This document shows, piece by piece, positions 1-9,642 of a stretch of DNA of 64,000 nt; positions within the stretch are counted from its first letter, which is position 1, and every line of letters begins with the position of its first letter. Under the pieces are notes generated by a model that was not told the DNA's origin, did not search any database, and saw only the letters and a program-made list of their open reading frames with translations. The translations under genes and the position numbers were made by a program. Source of the stretch: Lacinutrix algicola (GTDB lineage: Bacteria; Bacteroidota; Bacteroidia; Flavobacteriales; Flavobacteriaceae); the NCBI RefSeq assembly GCF_001418085.1, contig NZ_LIQH01000038.1, positions 124,001-188,000 of the forward strand. Reading direction: 5' to 3'.

Positions 1-372
1 GTAGCGCCACATTTAGAAATGTACAAGCCAATGTTTAGCTATTTTTTGGTAAGCCAAAAAGAACAGTTTACTAAACAACTACCACTAGAAACTAAAAAAG
101 CATTTAACTTTAAGTGGTTATCTGTTGCAGCAGTTGCGGTTCTTATGCTATCTATTTATGTTTTTAAACCTAATAATTTAGGAGAAACAACAATAACGGA
201 TGCAGAAAAAGTTGAAATTAATAATGCTAAAGAAGCCCTAGCGATCATGTCTAAACACTTTAATAAAGGCACTGCTCAAGTAGGTTATTTAGGCGTAATT
301 AATAAAGCTGGCACACAAGTTGACTATTTAAAGGAAATAACGAATCCTATGAATCGCTTATTTAAAAGGTAA
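1..372 (+). CDS. 3' part of a membrane protein, probable anti-sigma factor
   Basis: The frame is open from base 1, so the gene starts outside the window and only about 123 C-terminal residues are seen. One hydrophobic segment (after KWLSV, roughly residues 40-56 of the visible part) looks like a single membrane span, with a hydrophilic tail of about 65 residues after it. Two DUF4252 proteins follow on the same strand. In Flavobacteriaceae such pairs commonly sit behind an ECF sigma factor and a one-span partner, so an anti-sigma role is inferred from context. No catalytic motif is visible. Confidence 0.6.
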   Translation, partial: VAPHLEMYKPMFSYFLVSQKEQFTKQLPLETKKAFNFKWLSVAAVAVLMLSIYVFKPNNLGETTITDAEKVEINNAKEALAIMSKHFNKGTAQVGYLGVINKAGTQVDYLKEITNPMNRLFKR

Positions 373-455
373 TTAAAAATTGAAAGTGTACCGAGCGTAA
401 AACTAATTTAAAGCACGAACACATTTTACAGTACTAACAATTAAAAAGAAAAAAA

Positions 456-1052
456 ATGAACACAATAAATAAAATAAACACGATGAAAAAATTACTAATT
501 GTATTTGCTTTTGCAATACTATTAATGCCATTAACGGCTATGGCACAAAGCAATATTTTCGATAAATATAGCGATAACGATAATGTAACATACGCTTCTA
601 TAAAGCCAAAAATGTTTCAAATGTTAGCAAAAATTAATATTGAAACAGACGATAAAGAATCTCAAGAATTTATGGATATGGTAAAAAGTATTACCAGCTT
701 TAAAACCTTAGCTACAGACGATAAAGCTGTTGCAGGAGATATTGCTAAATGGGTAAAGTCTCGTTCTGGTTCTCTTGAGGAGTTAATGGAAATTAAAGAC
801 GATGGCGTAGTTGTAAAATTCTATGTTAAAGAAGGTAAAAACGAAGATTTTGTAGCAGAACTTTTAATGTTTGTAAATGGATTAGATGCGGTTACTAAAG
901 ATTTAGACGTTTCTGTTAATGGTAAGAATAGAGGCATGGAGTCTGTATTAGTTTCTTTTACAGGAGATATAGATTTAAACCAATTATCTAAGCTTATTAA
1001 TGCTTTCGATTTACCAGGCGGAAAAGAGCTTGATAAAAAGAACAACAGATAA
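456..1052 (+). CDS. DUF4252 domain-containing exported protein
   Basis: 198 residues from the ATG at 456. The ATG at 483 (MKKLLIV...) is an equally good start and gives a cleaner signal peptide ending near MAQS. The mature part is a small alpha/beta domain of the DUF4252 type, whose function is unknown. It lies 83 bp after the putative anti-sigma gene and 75 bp before a second DUF4252 gene, so the three probably form one operon. The location is predicted to be periplasmic. The family assignment rests on size, gene order and overall sequence character. Confidence 0.75.
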   Translation: MNTINKINTMKKLLIVFAFAILLMPLTAMAQSNIFDKYSDNDNVTYASIKPKMFQMLAKINIETDDKESQEFMDMVKSITSFKTLATDDKAVAGDIAKWVKSRSGSLEELMEIKDDGVVVKFYVKEGKNEDFVAELLMFVNGLDAVTKDLDVSVNGKNRGMESVLVSFTGDIDLNQLSKLINAFDLPGGKELDKKNNR

Positions 1053-1127
1053 TCAGCTTAAAACATCATCAATCTAAGAAACCAAGTGTGTTAAGTTTTT
1101 TATCTCCAAAAGAGAAGATTAAATAAC

Positions 1128-1697
1128 ATGCAATCACTAAAATATAAACTCATGAAATCAATTATAAAAAACGTTTGCTTAAGTCTGGTCTTAGCACTTG
1201 TATTAGTAAGTTGTAAAGACGATGCCTCAATACAAAACTACTTTGTAGAGCATCAAGATTTACCAGAATTTTTAACCATAGACCTATCGCCAAAAATGAT
1301 AGATGTTTCTAAAGTTGAATTAAACGAAGAGCAAAAAGATGTTTATAAATCTTTTGAAAAGGTTAATGTTTTAGCATATAAAGCTAAAGACGTAAGCAAA
1401 GAAAACTATACTCAAGAATTAGAAAAAGTGAAAACTATTTTTAAAAACAAAAAGTATAATGAGCTAATGGAGTTTAGCGATAAAGGTATTAAGTTTAGAG
1501 TTAATACTATTGGTGAAGATGATGCTGTAGATGAGTTTTTAGTACTTGCAAGCTCAAACGAATTTGGATTTGCAGTTGTAAGAGTATTAGGAGACGATAT
1601 GAAACCTGAAAAGCTGTATCAGTTATTATCACAAATGCAAAATGCAGATGTAGATGGAAATCAACTTCAAAAAGTTATGGATTATTTTAAAGGATAA
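1128..1697 (+). CDS. DUF4252 domain-containing lipoprotein
   Basis: 189 residues. The ATG at 1152 is an alternative start. The N-terminus is a lipoprotein signal with lipobox LVSC, so the product should be lipid-anchored. The rest resembles the preceding DUF4252 protein, with comparable length, a central FSDKGIKFRV segment and a C-terminal acidic stretch, which suggests a paralogous pair. It is the last gene of the operon and is followed by a strong hairpin terminator. The molecular function is unknown. Confidence 0.75.
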   Translation: MQSLKYKLMKSIIKNVCLSLVLALVLVSCKDDASIQNYFVEHQDLPEFLTIDLSPKMIDVSKVELNEEQKDVYKSFEKVNVLAYKAKDVSKENYTQELEKVKTIFKNKKYNELMEFSDKGIKFRVNTIGEDDAVDEFLVLASSNEFGFAVVRVLGDDMKPEKLYQLLSQMQNADVDGNQLQKVMDYFKG

Positions 1698-1717
1698 ACC
1701 ATAGTTTATATATATTA

Positions 1718-1748
1718 AAAAAGGCTTATCGTGAGATAAGCCTTTTTC
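1718..1748. terminator. Bidirectional terminator between the DUF4252 operon and purB
   Basis: The stem AGGCTTATC/GATAAGCCT with a GTGA loop is flanked by A-run and T-run, so it can work in both directions between the convergent genes. Confidence 0.85.
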
Positions 1749-1769
1749 TATTTGTATAATAAAGTGCTT

Positions 1770-3113
1770 TTATATTCCAGTATAATTACTTGGCGAAATC
1801 GCTTTTAATTCTGTTTTAATAGCATCGCTAACTTCTAGAGTATCAATAAAATTAGAAATAGACGTTTTTGTAATCGCTTCGTTAGTTCTTGTTAAGCCTT
1901 TTAAAGCTTCATAAGGATTTGGGTAAGCTTCTCTTCTAAGAATAGTTTGGATAGCTTCTGCAACTACAGCCCAATTGTTTTCTAAATCTTGTGCAAATTT
2001 AGGTTCGTTAAGTAACAATTTATTTAATCCTTTTAAAGTAGATTGAAAACCAATAAGTGTATGCCCGAAAGGTACACCAACATTACGTAAAACAGTACTA
2101 TCTGTTAAATCACGTTGTAAACGTGAAATAGGTAATTTTGCCGATAAATGTTCGAAAATAGCATTTGCCATTCCTAAATTACCTTCAGAATTTTCAAAAT
2201 CAATAGGATTTACTTTATGTGGCATTGCGCTACTTCCTACTTCTCCAGCTTTAATTTTCTGTTTAAAGTATTCCATAGAAACGTAAGTCCAGATATCGCG
2301 ATCTAAATCTATAATAATAGTGTTTATACGTTTTAAACAATCGAACAAAGCAGCCATATGGTCGTAATGTTCAATTTGTGTTGTTGGAAAAGAATGCGAT
2401 AATCCTAATTTGTCCTGTACAAAAGCACCACCAAAAGCGCGCCAATCTATTGTTGGATAAGCAACTTTGTGTGCATTAAAATTACCAGTTGCACCACCAA
2501 ATTTAGCAGCACTTGGTATATCATTTAATAAATTAAATTGCTCTTTTAAACGTACAGCAAAAACTTCAATTTCTTTTCCTAAACGCGTAGGAGAAGCTGG
2601 CTGACCGTGTGTTCTTGCTAACATTGGGATATCTGCCCAATCGCTAGATAATTCTTCAATGCGCTTTAGTAACTCTAAATAACGAGGCACATAAACATCG
2701 TTCATGGCATCTTTAATACTTAAAGGAATTGCAGTGTTGTTTATATCTTGAGATGTTAAACCAAAGTGGATAAACTCTTTGTATTGCTCTAAACCAAGTT
2801 TATCAAATTCTTTTTTAATAAAGTACTCAACCGCTTTTACATCGTGGTTTGTAACACTTTCAATGTCTTTAATTGCTTGAGCATCTTCGGTAGTAAACTC
2901 TTTATATATTTTACGTAAATCTTTAAAAACTGAAGGATTAACACCTTCTAGTTGTGGTAAAGGTTGTTCGCAAAGTGCAATAAAATATTCTATTTCAACT
3001 AGAACACGATATTTAATTAGGGCTTCTTCCGAAAAATAATCGCCTAATATTTCAATTTTATTTCTATAACGTCCATCTATTGGTGAGATGGCATTTAATA
3101 CATTTAAAGACAT
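1770..3113 (-). CDS. purB: Adenylosuccinate lyase
   Basis: 447 residues, the usual size for bacterial PurB. It catalyses two beta-eliminations: SAICAR to AICAR in purine synthesis, and adenylosuccinate to AMP. The fumarase/aspartase superfamily signature GSSAMPHKVNP (mobile catalytic loop) is present, as are TSQDINNT and the ARTHGQPASPT region that carries the general-acid histidine. It is cytosolic and homotetrameric in the family. It is convergent with the DUF4252 operon, and a HEAT-like gene lies upstream on the same strand, about 460 bp away. Confidence 0.97.
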   Translation of the reverse strand: MSLNVLNAISPIDGRYRNKIEILGDYFSEEALIKYRVLVEIEYFIALCEQPLPQLEGVNPSVFKDLRKIYKEFTTEDAQAIKDIESVTNHDVKAVEYFIKKEFDKLGLEQYKEFIHFGLTSQDINNTAIPLSIKDAMNDVYVPRYLELLKRIEELSSDWADIPMLARTHGQPASPTRLGKEIEVFAVRLKEQFNLLNDIPSAAKFGGATGNFNAHKVAYPTIDWRAFGGAFVQDKLGLSHSFPTTQIEHYDHMAALFDCLKRINTIIIDLDRDIWTYVSMEYFKQKIKAGEVGSSAMPHKVNPIDFENSEGNLGMANAIFEHLSAKLPISRLQRDLTDSTVLRNVGVPFGHTLIGFQSTLKGLNKLLLNEPKFAQDLENNWAVVAEAIQTILRREAYPNPYEALKGLTRTNEAITKTSISNFIDTLEVSDAIKTELKAISPSNYTGI

Positions 3114-3577
3114 AGTTGTGTGTTGTTTTGTTTCAAAATTTGAAAGGCATAAAGATAGTTTTTTTAGACAGAAGACCGAAGCTTAAGTTATAAGTTTTTG
3201 GCAGTTAATAATGTGTATTTTAAATCCATCATTATTGCTGGAAATGATGAATGATATTTATACATTCTTTTTTTAGGGCGTTTCCTTTTACTCATACCTG
3301 CCAGGTTAAAGAACCTGTCAGGATCGCAAAAGGTCAGGTTTTCTGCTATATCTTTTTTTTGCCATATATGGCAGCAAAAAAAAGGATGCCGCATCAACCC
3401 TTAACGCGCTTACTCTAAATACTAACCGTTATGTTTAAAAAACTGCTTTGCGCTTTAAGTAAACCATCCGCTTTTGTCTTCAAAAAAAACCAACTTCCTT
3501 TAACTAAAGTAAGGAGCGCTTAGCGATTGTATTATTTTTTTAAATCCGTGATAATCTTTGAAATCCGTGTCTAAAAA
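3114..3577. other. Intergenic region with inverted repeats, no gene seen
   Basis: It holds an inverted repeat at 3297-3322 (CCTGCCAGGTT/AACCTGTCAGG), a palindrome GCCATATATGGC at 3361-3372 flanked by T8 and A8 runs, and a short direct repeat AAATCCGTG near 3542 and 3561. A 69-codon open frame at 3188-3397 (minus) runs through these repeats and shows no protein-like character. Confidence 0.6.
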
Positions 3578-4141
3578 TCATTTCCCAATCTTCTTCAAAA
3601 TATGTCGGGCTCTAGCTTTAAAACCAGAACTCTGCATTTGGTAATCGCGTTCTAAAATTAAAACCAATTCCGGATGAATCCATTCGTAATCACTTCCTAA
3701 AAGGAAAAGACTATTCATAGCGTATGCTTTAGGTGCTATTTTTTCGTCGTTAATCATCCAATCAAAACAGGCTTCAATAATTTTTTCTTTATGCTCAGGA
3801 CTCAGTGCTTTTTTTATAGCATTATCTTGTTTACTATACAATGCTTTTACTAAATATTCGCATACTTTTGCAACAGGTCTCACTGCAGAATCCAAATGTA
3901 CTTTATTCATGTTTTGAGTAAAAGCATCTAAAAAAGGAATAATAGACTCAAGCTTTTCGCCACACATAAATTCGAAAACCCATGCAGCACGAGGTGATAT
4001 TTTATCGTCTACCATAAAAAGAATATCTAGTAATTTAGGTATTAAGCTTTTGTCGTTAATAACTAGATTTGCATAGTGTAGTCTCTTTTCTCTAGAGTGG
4101 TTAACATAATTTAATTCTTGATATAAGTCTTCGGTAGTCAA
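3578..4141 (-). CDS. Conserved helical (HEAT-like) protein of unknown function
   Basis: 187 residues, predicted almost entirely alpha-helical. Helix pairs such as ...PKLLDILFMVDDKIS... and ...KIIEACFDWMI... recall HEAT/armadillo repeats. There is no signal peptide or membrane span, so it is likely cytosolic. The position behind purB may be conserved in this family of bacteria, but the sequence itself does not show a link to purine synthesis. Function unknown. Confidence 0.75.
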   Translation of the reverse strand: MTTEDLYQELNYVNHSREKRLHYANLVINDKSLIPKLLDILFMVDDKISPRAAWVFEFMCGEKLESIIPFLDAFTQNMNKVHLDSAVRPVAKVCEYLVKALYSKQDNAIKKALSPEHKEKIIEACFDWMINDEKIAPKAYAMNSLFLLGSDYEWIHPELVLILERDYQMQSSGFKARARHILKKIGK

Positions 4142-4266
4142 ATGAAATTATTATTTTTAGGCTTTAAAATTAAGAATAATGAAATAAGTATATTAAAAAA
4201 TCATCATTTTTGATGAAATTAATTAATAAAGTACACTATTTTAAAAAGTGAAATAAATATAAAGAT

Positions 4267-4740
4267 ATGAAAATTGTAAAAAAAATATTACTCCTATTAT
4301 TAGCAACATTTTTAATTGCTCAGTTTTTTGGACCAGAAAAAAATGAAGGATCATTAGAATCTGTTTCAGCGTTTTTAGAAGAAACTAAACCACCAGAACA
4401 TGTAAAAACAATACTAGAGCAAGCGTGTTTCGATTGCCATAGTAGTGCAACACGTTATCCTTGGTACAGCAACATTACACCAGTAAATTATTGGATGGCA
4501 GACCACGTAAAACATGGAACAAAACATTTTAACGTTTCTAAATGGGAAGGTTCTTCTGTAAAAAGAAAAGACCATAAAATAGAAGAGTTAATAGAAATGG
4601 TAGAAGCAAAAGAAATGCCATTACCATCTTACATTTGGTCGCATGGAGAAGCTAAATTAAGCGAACAACAAATTGAAGAAGTCTTAAAATGGGCAAAGCA
4701 AGTAAGAATGATGTATGCATTAGCTCCAAGACCTCAATAA
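4267..4740 (+). CDS. Haem-binding domain (Haem_bd) protein
   Basis: 157 residues. An N-terminal hydrophobic segment (residues 4-19) serves as signal or anchor. A single CxxCH-type c-haem motif, CFDCHS, at about residues 57-62 is followed by RYPWYSNITPVNYWMADHV, a block typical of the Haem_bd family. The product is expected in the periplasm with one covalently bound haem and may take part in electron transfer. The 52-bp gap to the downstream glycosyltransferase gene suggests possible cotranscription, but no functional link is evident. Confidence 0.85.
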   Translation: MKIVKKILLLLLATFLIAQFFGPEKNEGSLESVSAFLEETKPPEHVKTILEQACFDCHSSATRYPWYSNITPVNYWMADHVKHGTKHFNVSKWEGSSVKRKDHKIEELIEMVEAKEMPLPSYIWSHGEAKLSEQQIEEVLKWAKQVRMMYALAPRPQ

Positions 4741-4792
4741 TTTTTAACGTAATAATAGCGTAATTTTTTTAGAACATTTTAAACTATCTCTC

Positions 4793-6031
4793 TTGAATAA
4801 AAAACTTCTTATAATCGGCTTCGTTTGGCCAGAACCTCAAAGTTCTGCAGCAGGAAGTCGAATGATGCAATTAATAGAAATATTTAAAACCAAAAACTAC
4901 GATATTACTTTTGCCACTGCTTGTGCTAAAAGTGATAATGCTTTCGATTTAAAAGAAATAGGAGTTAAGACAGAAAACATTGTTCTTAACGATTCTAGTT
5001 TCGATGATTTTGTAAAAGACTTAAACCCAAATGTGGTGCTGTTCGATCGTTTTATGATAGAAGAGCAGTTTGGTTGGAGAGTTGCAGAACACTGCCCAAA
5101 AGCATTAAGAATACTAGACGCAGAAGACTTACACTGTTTAAGACGCGGCAGACACCAAGCCTTAAAAGATAATACGGTTTTCGATATAAGTCACTTATAT
5201 AACGATACTGCAAAACGAGAAGTTGCTAGTATTTATAGATGCGATTTATCTATTATTATTTCGGAAGTAGAAATGGGAATTTTAAGTCAACAATTTCATG
5301 TTAACGATGGCTTACTTTGTTATTTGCCATTTTTAGTAGATGCCATATCTCAAAAAACACAAAAAGCATTACTAGATTTTAAAAGCCGAGAACATTTTGT
5401 TACTATAGGTAATTTTCTACATCAGCCCAATGTAGATGGATTAATACATTTAAAAGAAAACATCTGGCCACTAATAAGGAAGAAGCTTCCTAAAGCCGAA
5501 ATTCATGTTTATGGTGCTTATTTAACAGAGCATGCAAGGCAATTAAACAATACAAAAGAAGGTTTTATTATTAAGGGCTATGCAGAGGATGTAAATACTG
5601 TAATGCAAAATTATAAAATCTGTTTAGTACCATTAAGATATGGAGCAGGATTAAAAGGTAAAATTTTAGATGCTATGTTAAATGGAGTACCATGTGTAAC
5701 TACAAGTATTGGAGCAGAAGGTATGTATGGAGATTTAGAACCTAATGGTTTTATAGAAGATGAACCAAAGAACTTTGCTGAAAAGGCAGTAGAACTTTAT
5801 ACTAATAAAATTTTCTGGGTAGGAAAGCAGAAACTAGGTGTTAACATTGTTAATATTCGTTTCGATAAACAACTCTACACAAAAGATTTTCTTCTTAAGG
5901 TTGAAAACACCCAGAATGCGCTAGAAGTACATCGTAGAAATAACTTTACCGGTAGTATGCTTATGCACCACACTTTGCAGAGTACAAAGTTTATGAGTCG
6001 ATGGATAGAGGAGAAGAATAAAAAAGAATAG
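4793..6031 (+). CDS. Glycosyltransferase, GT-B fold (GT4-like)
   Basis: 412 residues from a TTG start at 4793. The reading MNKKLLIIGFVWPEPQSSAAG gives the expected first beta strand and glycine-rich turn, and no ATG fits better. The C-terminal half has the nucleotide-sugar-binding pattern of GT4 enzymes: NVDGLIHLKENIWPLI, VYG, KGYAEDVNTVMQ, VPLRYGAGLKGKILDAML and the acidic EGMYG/E segment. It probably transfers a sugar to a polysaccharide or protein acceptor. Donor and acceptor cannot be read from the sequence. Confidence 0.85.
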   Translation: MNKKLLIIGFVWPEPQSSAAGSRMMQLIEIFKTKNYDITFATACAKSDNAFDLKEIGVKTENIVLNDSSFDDFVKDLNPNVVLFDRFMIEEQFGWRVAEHCPKALRILDAEDLHCLRRGRHQALKDNTVFDISHLYNDTAKREVASIYRCDLSIIISEVEMGILSQQFHVNDGLLCYLPFLVDAISQKTQKALLDFKSREHFVTIGNFLHQPNVDGLIHLKENIWPLIRKKLPKAEIHVYGAYLTEHARQLNNTKEGFIIKGYAEDVNTVMQNYKICLVPLRYGAGLKGKILDAMLNGVPCVTTSIGAEGMYGDLEPNGFIEDEPKNFAEKAVELYTNKIFWVGKQKLGVNIVNIRFDKQLYTKDFLLKVENTQNALEVHRRNNFTGSMLMHHTLQSTKFMSRWIEEKNKKE

Positions 6032-6073
6032 TTTACTTATTAATATAATCACTATTAATTAAAAACCATAATT

Positions 6074-7639
6074 ATGAAACTTACCACACTTAAAAAAACA
6101 ATGTTATTAGTATTATTAGGATTTACCGTTATGGTAAATGCCCAAATGAATACTAAGCAAGTAGACTCATTGGTAAACTATGCTATGAGTAAATTTAACG
6201 TTGCTGGTTGTGCTGTTGCTGTTGTAAAAGATGGAAAAGTAATTCATAGTAAAGGTTATGGTGTAAAGTCTATAATCACAAAAAGTCCTGTAAACGAGCA
6301 TACACAATTTGCCATAGCATCTAATAGTAAAGCATTTACTACTGCTGCTTTGGCGATTTTAGTTGAAGAAGGAAAAATTAACTGGCTAGATAAAGTAAAA
6401 GATCACATTCCTGAGTTTACAATGTATAACCAATATGTTGAAGATAATTTTAATATCCAAGATCTAGTAACACACCGCAGTGGTTTAGGATTAGGCATGG
6501 GAGATTTAATGTTTTTTCCTGATGGAACCGATTTTAAAATGGAAGATTTACTTTCGAGTTTTAAACATTTTAAACCAAAATCGGCCTTTAGAACTAAATG
6601 GGATTACGATAATTTATTATACATAGTAGCAGGAGAACTTATTGCAAGAAAAAGTGGTATGACTTGGGAAGACTTTATTAAAAGGAATATTCTAGAGCCA
6701 TTGGCTATGGATAATACCTATGCTTCTTTAGATAGAATAACAGACACCAACAATTTATCTGCGTCACACGCAGTAGAAAATGGAGAGATTAGAGTAATCC
6801 CAACTTTTAAGGAAATGATGAATGGTGCTGCAGGTGGTATTTTTTCTAATGTAGATGATCTTTCGCAATGGATGTTATTACAATTAAACAAAGGAAAGTT
6901 TGGAGATGGTTTAAAGAAGCAATTATTTTCGAAGCAAAATCATCGCGAAATGTGGAAAGTGCATACTGTTATGAGTGCAGATCCAAATCCAAGATATAAT
7001 TCTCACTTTGCGGGTTATGGTTTAGGTTGGTTTCTATCTGATGTAAAAGGCAATATGAAAGTAGAGCACACAGGTGGATTGCCAGGTATGTTATCTAATA
7101 CTGTTTTAATTCCAGATCTTAATCTAGGTGTTGTTATTTTAACCAATACTAGCGACGATGGTGGTGCATTATTTTCGGCAGTAGCAAATGCTATAACAGA
7201 CGATTATTTAGGCTTAGACAACTTTAATTGGGTAGATAAATACGCAGCATACTATAAGCAACGTGCTACAGGAGATGGTGATGCTTCAAAAAAAGTATGG
7301 GACGCTATTGCAACTGTAGATGCTTCGCATATTAAGCATAAAAATTATACAGGCTTTTATAAAGATAATTGGTTTGGTAAAGCCGAAGTATTTAAAAAGA
7401 AAGGCAAATTATACATTCAGTTTTTGCGTTCTCCAAAACTAAATGGAGAATTACAATATTATAAAGATAATACCTTTGCTGTAAAATGGGAATACCAAGA
7501 CATGAATGCAGATGCCTTTGTTACTTTTAGTTTAGATGCTAAAGAGAAAGCACAGAGTATTGCTATAAAAGGTATTTCTCCAAACATCGATTTTAGTTTC
7601 GATTTTCAGGATTTAGATTTACAGCGAGTAGGTGAGTAA
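6074..7639 (+). CDS. Serine hydrolase, class C beta-lactamase-like family
   Basis: 521 residues with a signal peptide cut near VNAQ (residue 24). Catalytic motifs are in order: SxxK as S83-N-S-K86, YxN as Y178-D-N180, and HTGG at 332-335 in place of KTG. The last 120 residues form a separate beta-rich domain of the DUF3471 kind. Family members are penicillin-binding-protein-like esterases, D-aminopeptidases or peptidases of the periplasm. True beta-lactamase activity cannot be inferred. The gene stands alone and is followed by a repeat-rich gap. Confidence 0.9.
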   Translation: MKLTTLKKTMLLVLLGFTVMVNAQMNTKQVDSLVNYAMSKFNVAGCAVAVVKDGKVIHSKGYGVKSIITKSPVNEHTQFAIASNSKAFTTAALAILVEEGKINWLDKVKDHIPEFTMYNQYVEDNFNIQDLVTHRSGLGLGMGDLMFFPDGTDFKMEDLLSSFKHFKPKSAFRTKWDYDNLLYIVAGELIARKSGMTWEDFIKRNILEPLAMDNTYASLDRITDTNNLSASHAVENGEIRVIPTFKEMMNGAAGGIFSNVDDLSQWMLLQLNKGKFGDGLKKQLFSKQNHREMWKVHTVMSADPNPRYNSHFAGYGLGWFLSDVKGNMKVEHTGGLPGMLSNTVLIPDLNLGVVILTNTSDDGGALFSAVANAITDDYLGLDNFNWVDKYAAYYKQRATGDGDASKKVWDAIATVDASHIKHKNYTGFYKDNWFGKAEVFKKKGKLYIQFLRSPKLNGELQYYKDNTFAVKWEYQDMNADAFVTFSLDAKEKAQSIAIKGISPNIDFSFDFQDLDLQRVGE

Positions 7640-8270
7640 GTGAGTAAAGGAATAGTATTCTGTCATTCCTGCGAATGCAGGAATCCACTTTGTATAATCT
7701 ATAGTCTGTCATTCAGAGCAAAGCGAATAATCTAAAATAGAAACAGAGTTGTTTTATAGAGATTCTTCAGTCATGCTTCCTTCTGAATGACACTTATACT
7801 TGTTTTGTCATCCTTAATAGATTAACAAAGTAATTATTCGTTTTGTCATTCCTGCGAATGCAGGAATCTACTTTGCATAACCTAGAGTCTGTCATTCAGA
7901 GAAAATCGAAGAATCTAAGATATAAACAGTTTTGTTTTATAGAGATTCTTCAGTCATGCTTCCTTCTGAATGACACTTATACTTGTTTCTGTCATTCTTA
8001 ATTGATTAACAAATTTGTCATTCCTGCGAAGGCAGGAATCCACATCTATAGACTTAATAAAATACTATTGATTCTGTTATTAGGAGTATTCCGTATAATA
8101 TTAGAAGCCGAAGAACATTTATATTTTAAATTTAAACTGTCATTCCGCACTTGATGCCAAATTCATTCTGTATTAATAATAGATTCCTGCCTTGGCAGGA
8201 ATGACAAAACGAAGAATAACAAAATAAGTAATAACAAACGCGATATAACAATAACTAGCAACAAAACACA
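7640..8270. repeat. Tandem imperfect repeats built on GTCATTCCTGCGAA palindromes
   Basis: No gene is seen. A unit of about 183 bp starting at 7661 is repeated from 7844, and a third, shorter and diverged unit starts at 8016. Each unit opens with TGTCATTCCTGCGAA.GCAGGAATC. In the first two units an internal stretch GAGATTCTTCAGTCATGCTTCC is nearly unchanged. An inverted copy (GATTCCTGCCTTGGCAGGAATGAC) closes the block near 8182-8205. Confidence 0.8.
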
Positions 8271-8307
8271 AAAAAGCCTCAAAAAAATAATTTCTTGAGG
8301 CTTTTTT
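8271..8307. terminator. Terminator downstream of the J-domain/KTSC gene
   Basis: The stem AAAGCCTCAA/TTGAGGCTTT is flanked by A and T runs. It is placed to end the minus-strand J-domain gene and can act in both directions. Confidence 0.8.
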
Positions 8308-8331
8308 TATAGTTAAGATTTTGTGCTAAAA

Positions 8332-8778
8332 TTATGCAACAACATCTTTCTTTTTAATTTTTCTGTAAGTAAACGAGTTAAAAATACTACGCTTAGCAAA
8401 ACGTGTTTGCTTATCACTTTGAGAAAATTTAATGTATAATGCTTTATTAACACCAAAGTACTCGTAAGTATTACCATCTAAAAAAGTAACTTCTAAAAGT
8501 AAACCTTTATGTTTCCAGTCCATAATAGGAGAAGTGATAGTAGTGTTATATTCTTCTGAATTAGCAGCATGAGTTTCTGGAGCAATACTAACTAAAAAGT
8601 GGTAAGCGTCAATAACTTTACGTCCCATTTCTTCAGCTTCTGCAGCTTTTTCATCTTCATCTTGAAACTTATCTGGATGCCATTCCTTTACTAGGTTTCT
8701 ATACTTCTTTTTAAGCTCTCCAAGTGTTGGTTTTGCTTCTACTTGAAATAATTTTCTGTACTCGTTAATACGCTTCAT
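8332..8778 (-). CDS. J-domain protein with C-terminal KTSC domain
   Basis: 148 residues. Residues 1-65 form a J domain with the invariant HPD (WHPDKF, about residues 33-38) between two helices, so the protein should stimulate ATP hydrolysis by an Hsp70 (DnaK). Residues 85-140 match the KTSC type (VTFLDGNTYEYFGV...FNSFTYRKI), a small domain linked to nucleic-acid or ribosome-related proteins. There is no signal peptide. The client is unknown. Confidence 0.85.
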   Translation of the reverse strand: MKRINEYRKLFQVEAKPTLGELKKKYRNLVKEWHPDKFQDEDEKAAEAEEMGRKVIDAYHFLVSIAPETHAANSEEYNTTITSPIMDWKHKGLLLEVTFLDGNTYEYFGVNKALYIKFSQSDKQTRFAKRSIFNSFTYRKIKKKDVVA

Positions 8779-9006
8779 AATAAATGCTATTTTTAATAGT
8801 GCGCGAAAGTACTCTTTTGTTTTGGATTTAGAGGTTTAAATTTTTAAGAAGTTTGTTTTTAGGTGGTTTCGAATTTAAACTACCGTTTTTGTGTATGGTT
8901 AGTTGTGATATCGTAGGTGTTGATTTTCACTAGAAAATAAGTTAGTAGAAAGCGTAACTATTCATTTGTTATAGGTTTTGAACATAGTAATTATTGATCT
9001 GCGCTT

Positions 9007-9450
9007 TTAGTATTTTATAAATCGTGCTATTTTCGGACCTAATATGTATGGTTTGTTTTTTTCATTTTTATCGTTATCAATTATTTCTTGCAATATTCCA
9101 ATACCAAACAAATTCCAATCTGTTGTTTTAATTATTCTTTGAAGATTTTTAGAATATTCTAGTACTTTCTTTTTTCTAAAATAAACTTTACTATAATCAA
9201 AATCCTCTAATTCTTTAAGAAAAAAATCCAGTTCTTTTTCATCTAAACTTGTTTTCAAAGTGTTTAGGTTCATATGAGACATTCCTAAATTCTCATTGTA
9301 TCCAATAATTGCTTTTTTATCTTTTGGAGGAAGTTTTTTCCTGAAATCATTTACGATTCTAAAAAAATTTTTATTTCCACCAAATAAATGTTGAAGTATA
9401 AATGTCATTAATACTCCAAAAAAGAATGCAAAGAAGTTGTCGATAATCAT
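9007..9450 (-). CDS. Small membrane-anchored hypothetical protein
   Basis: 147 residues from the ATG at 9450. A longer frame to 9498 would run through a long poly-A (poly-T on +) tract that is more likely untranslated leader. The N-terminus has one hydrophobic span (FFAFFFGVLMTFILQHLF). The remaining 115 residues are hydrophilic and charged, with a segment ...KKKVLEYSKNLQRII.... No family is recognised. The long homopolymer just upstream is a candidate for length variation. Confidence 0.6.
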   Translation of the reverse strand: MIIDNFFAFFFGVLMTFILQHLFGGNKNFFRIVNDFRKKLPPKDKKAIIGYNENLGMSHMNLNTLKTSLDEKELDFFLKELEDFDYSKVYFRKKKVLEYSKNLQRIIKTTDWNLFGIGILQEIIDNDKNEKNKPYILGPKIARFIKY

Positions 9451-9642
9451 TTTTTCAATATCATTTTTTTTTTTTTTTTCAAACAGTAATGTAAACAATG
9501 TCTATAGAATATGATTCCATTTCAATAAATCAAATTCTACGGTAGCTTAAAGTCGAATTTCGACTATTTTTTTTATAAAGTCAACTTTTAATAAAGAGAA
9601 TATTAGCCTTTTTCTTAATTTCGCAATCTCAAAGAAATAAAT

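Noticed and set aside
3188-3397. A 69-codon frame downstream of the HEAT-like gene
   Set aside because: It crosses inverted repeats and homopolymer runs, so coding is unlikely.
6074-7639. A beta-lactamase resistance gene
   Set aside because: The SxxK/YxN/HTGG set is shared by many esterases and peptidases, and the fused C-terminal domain is not typical of beta-lactamases.
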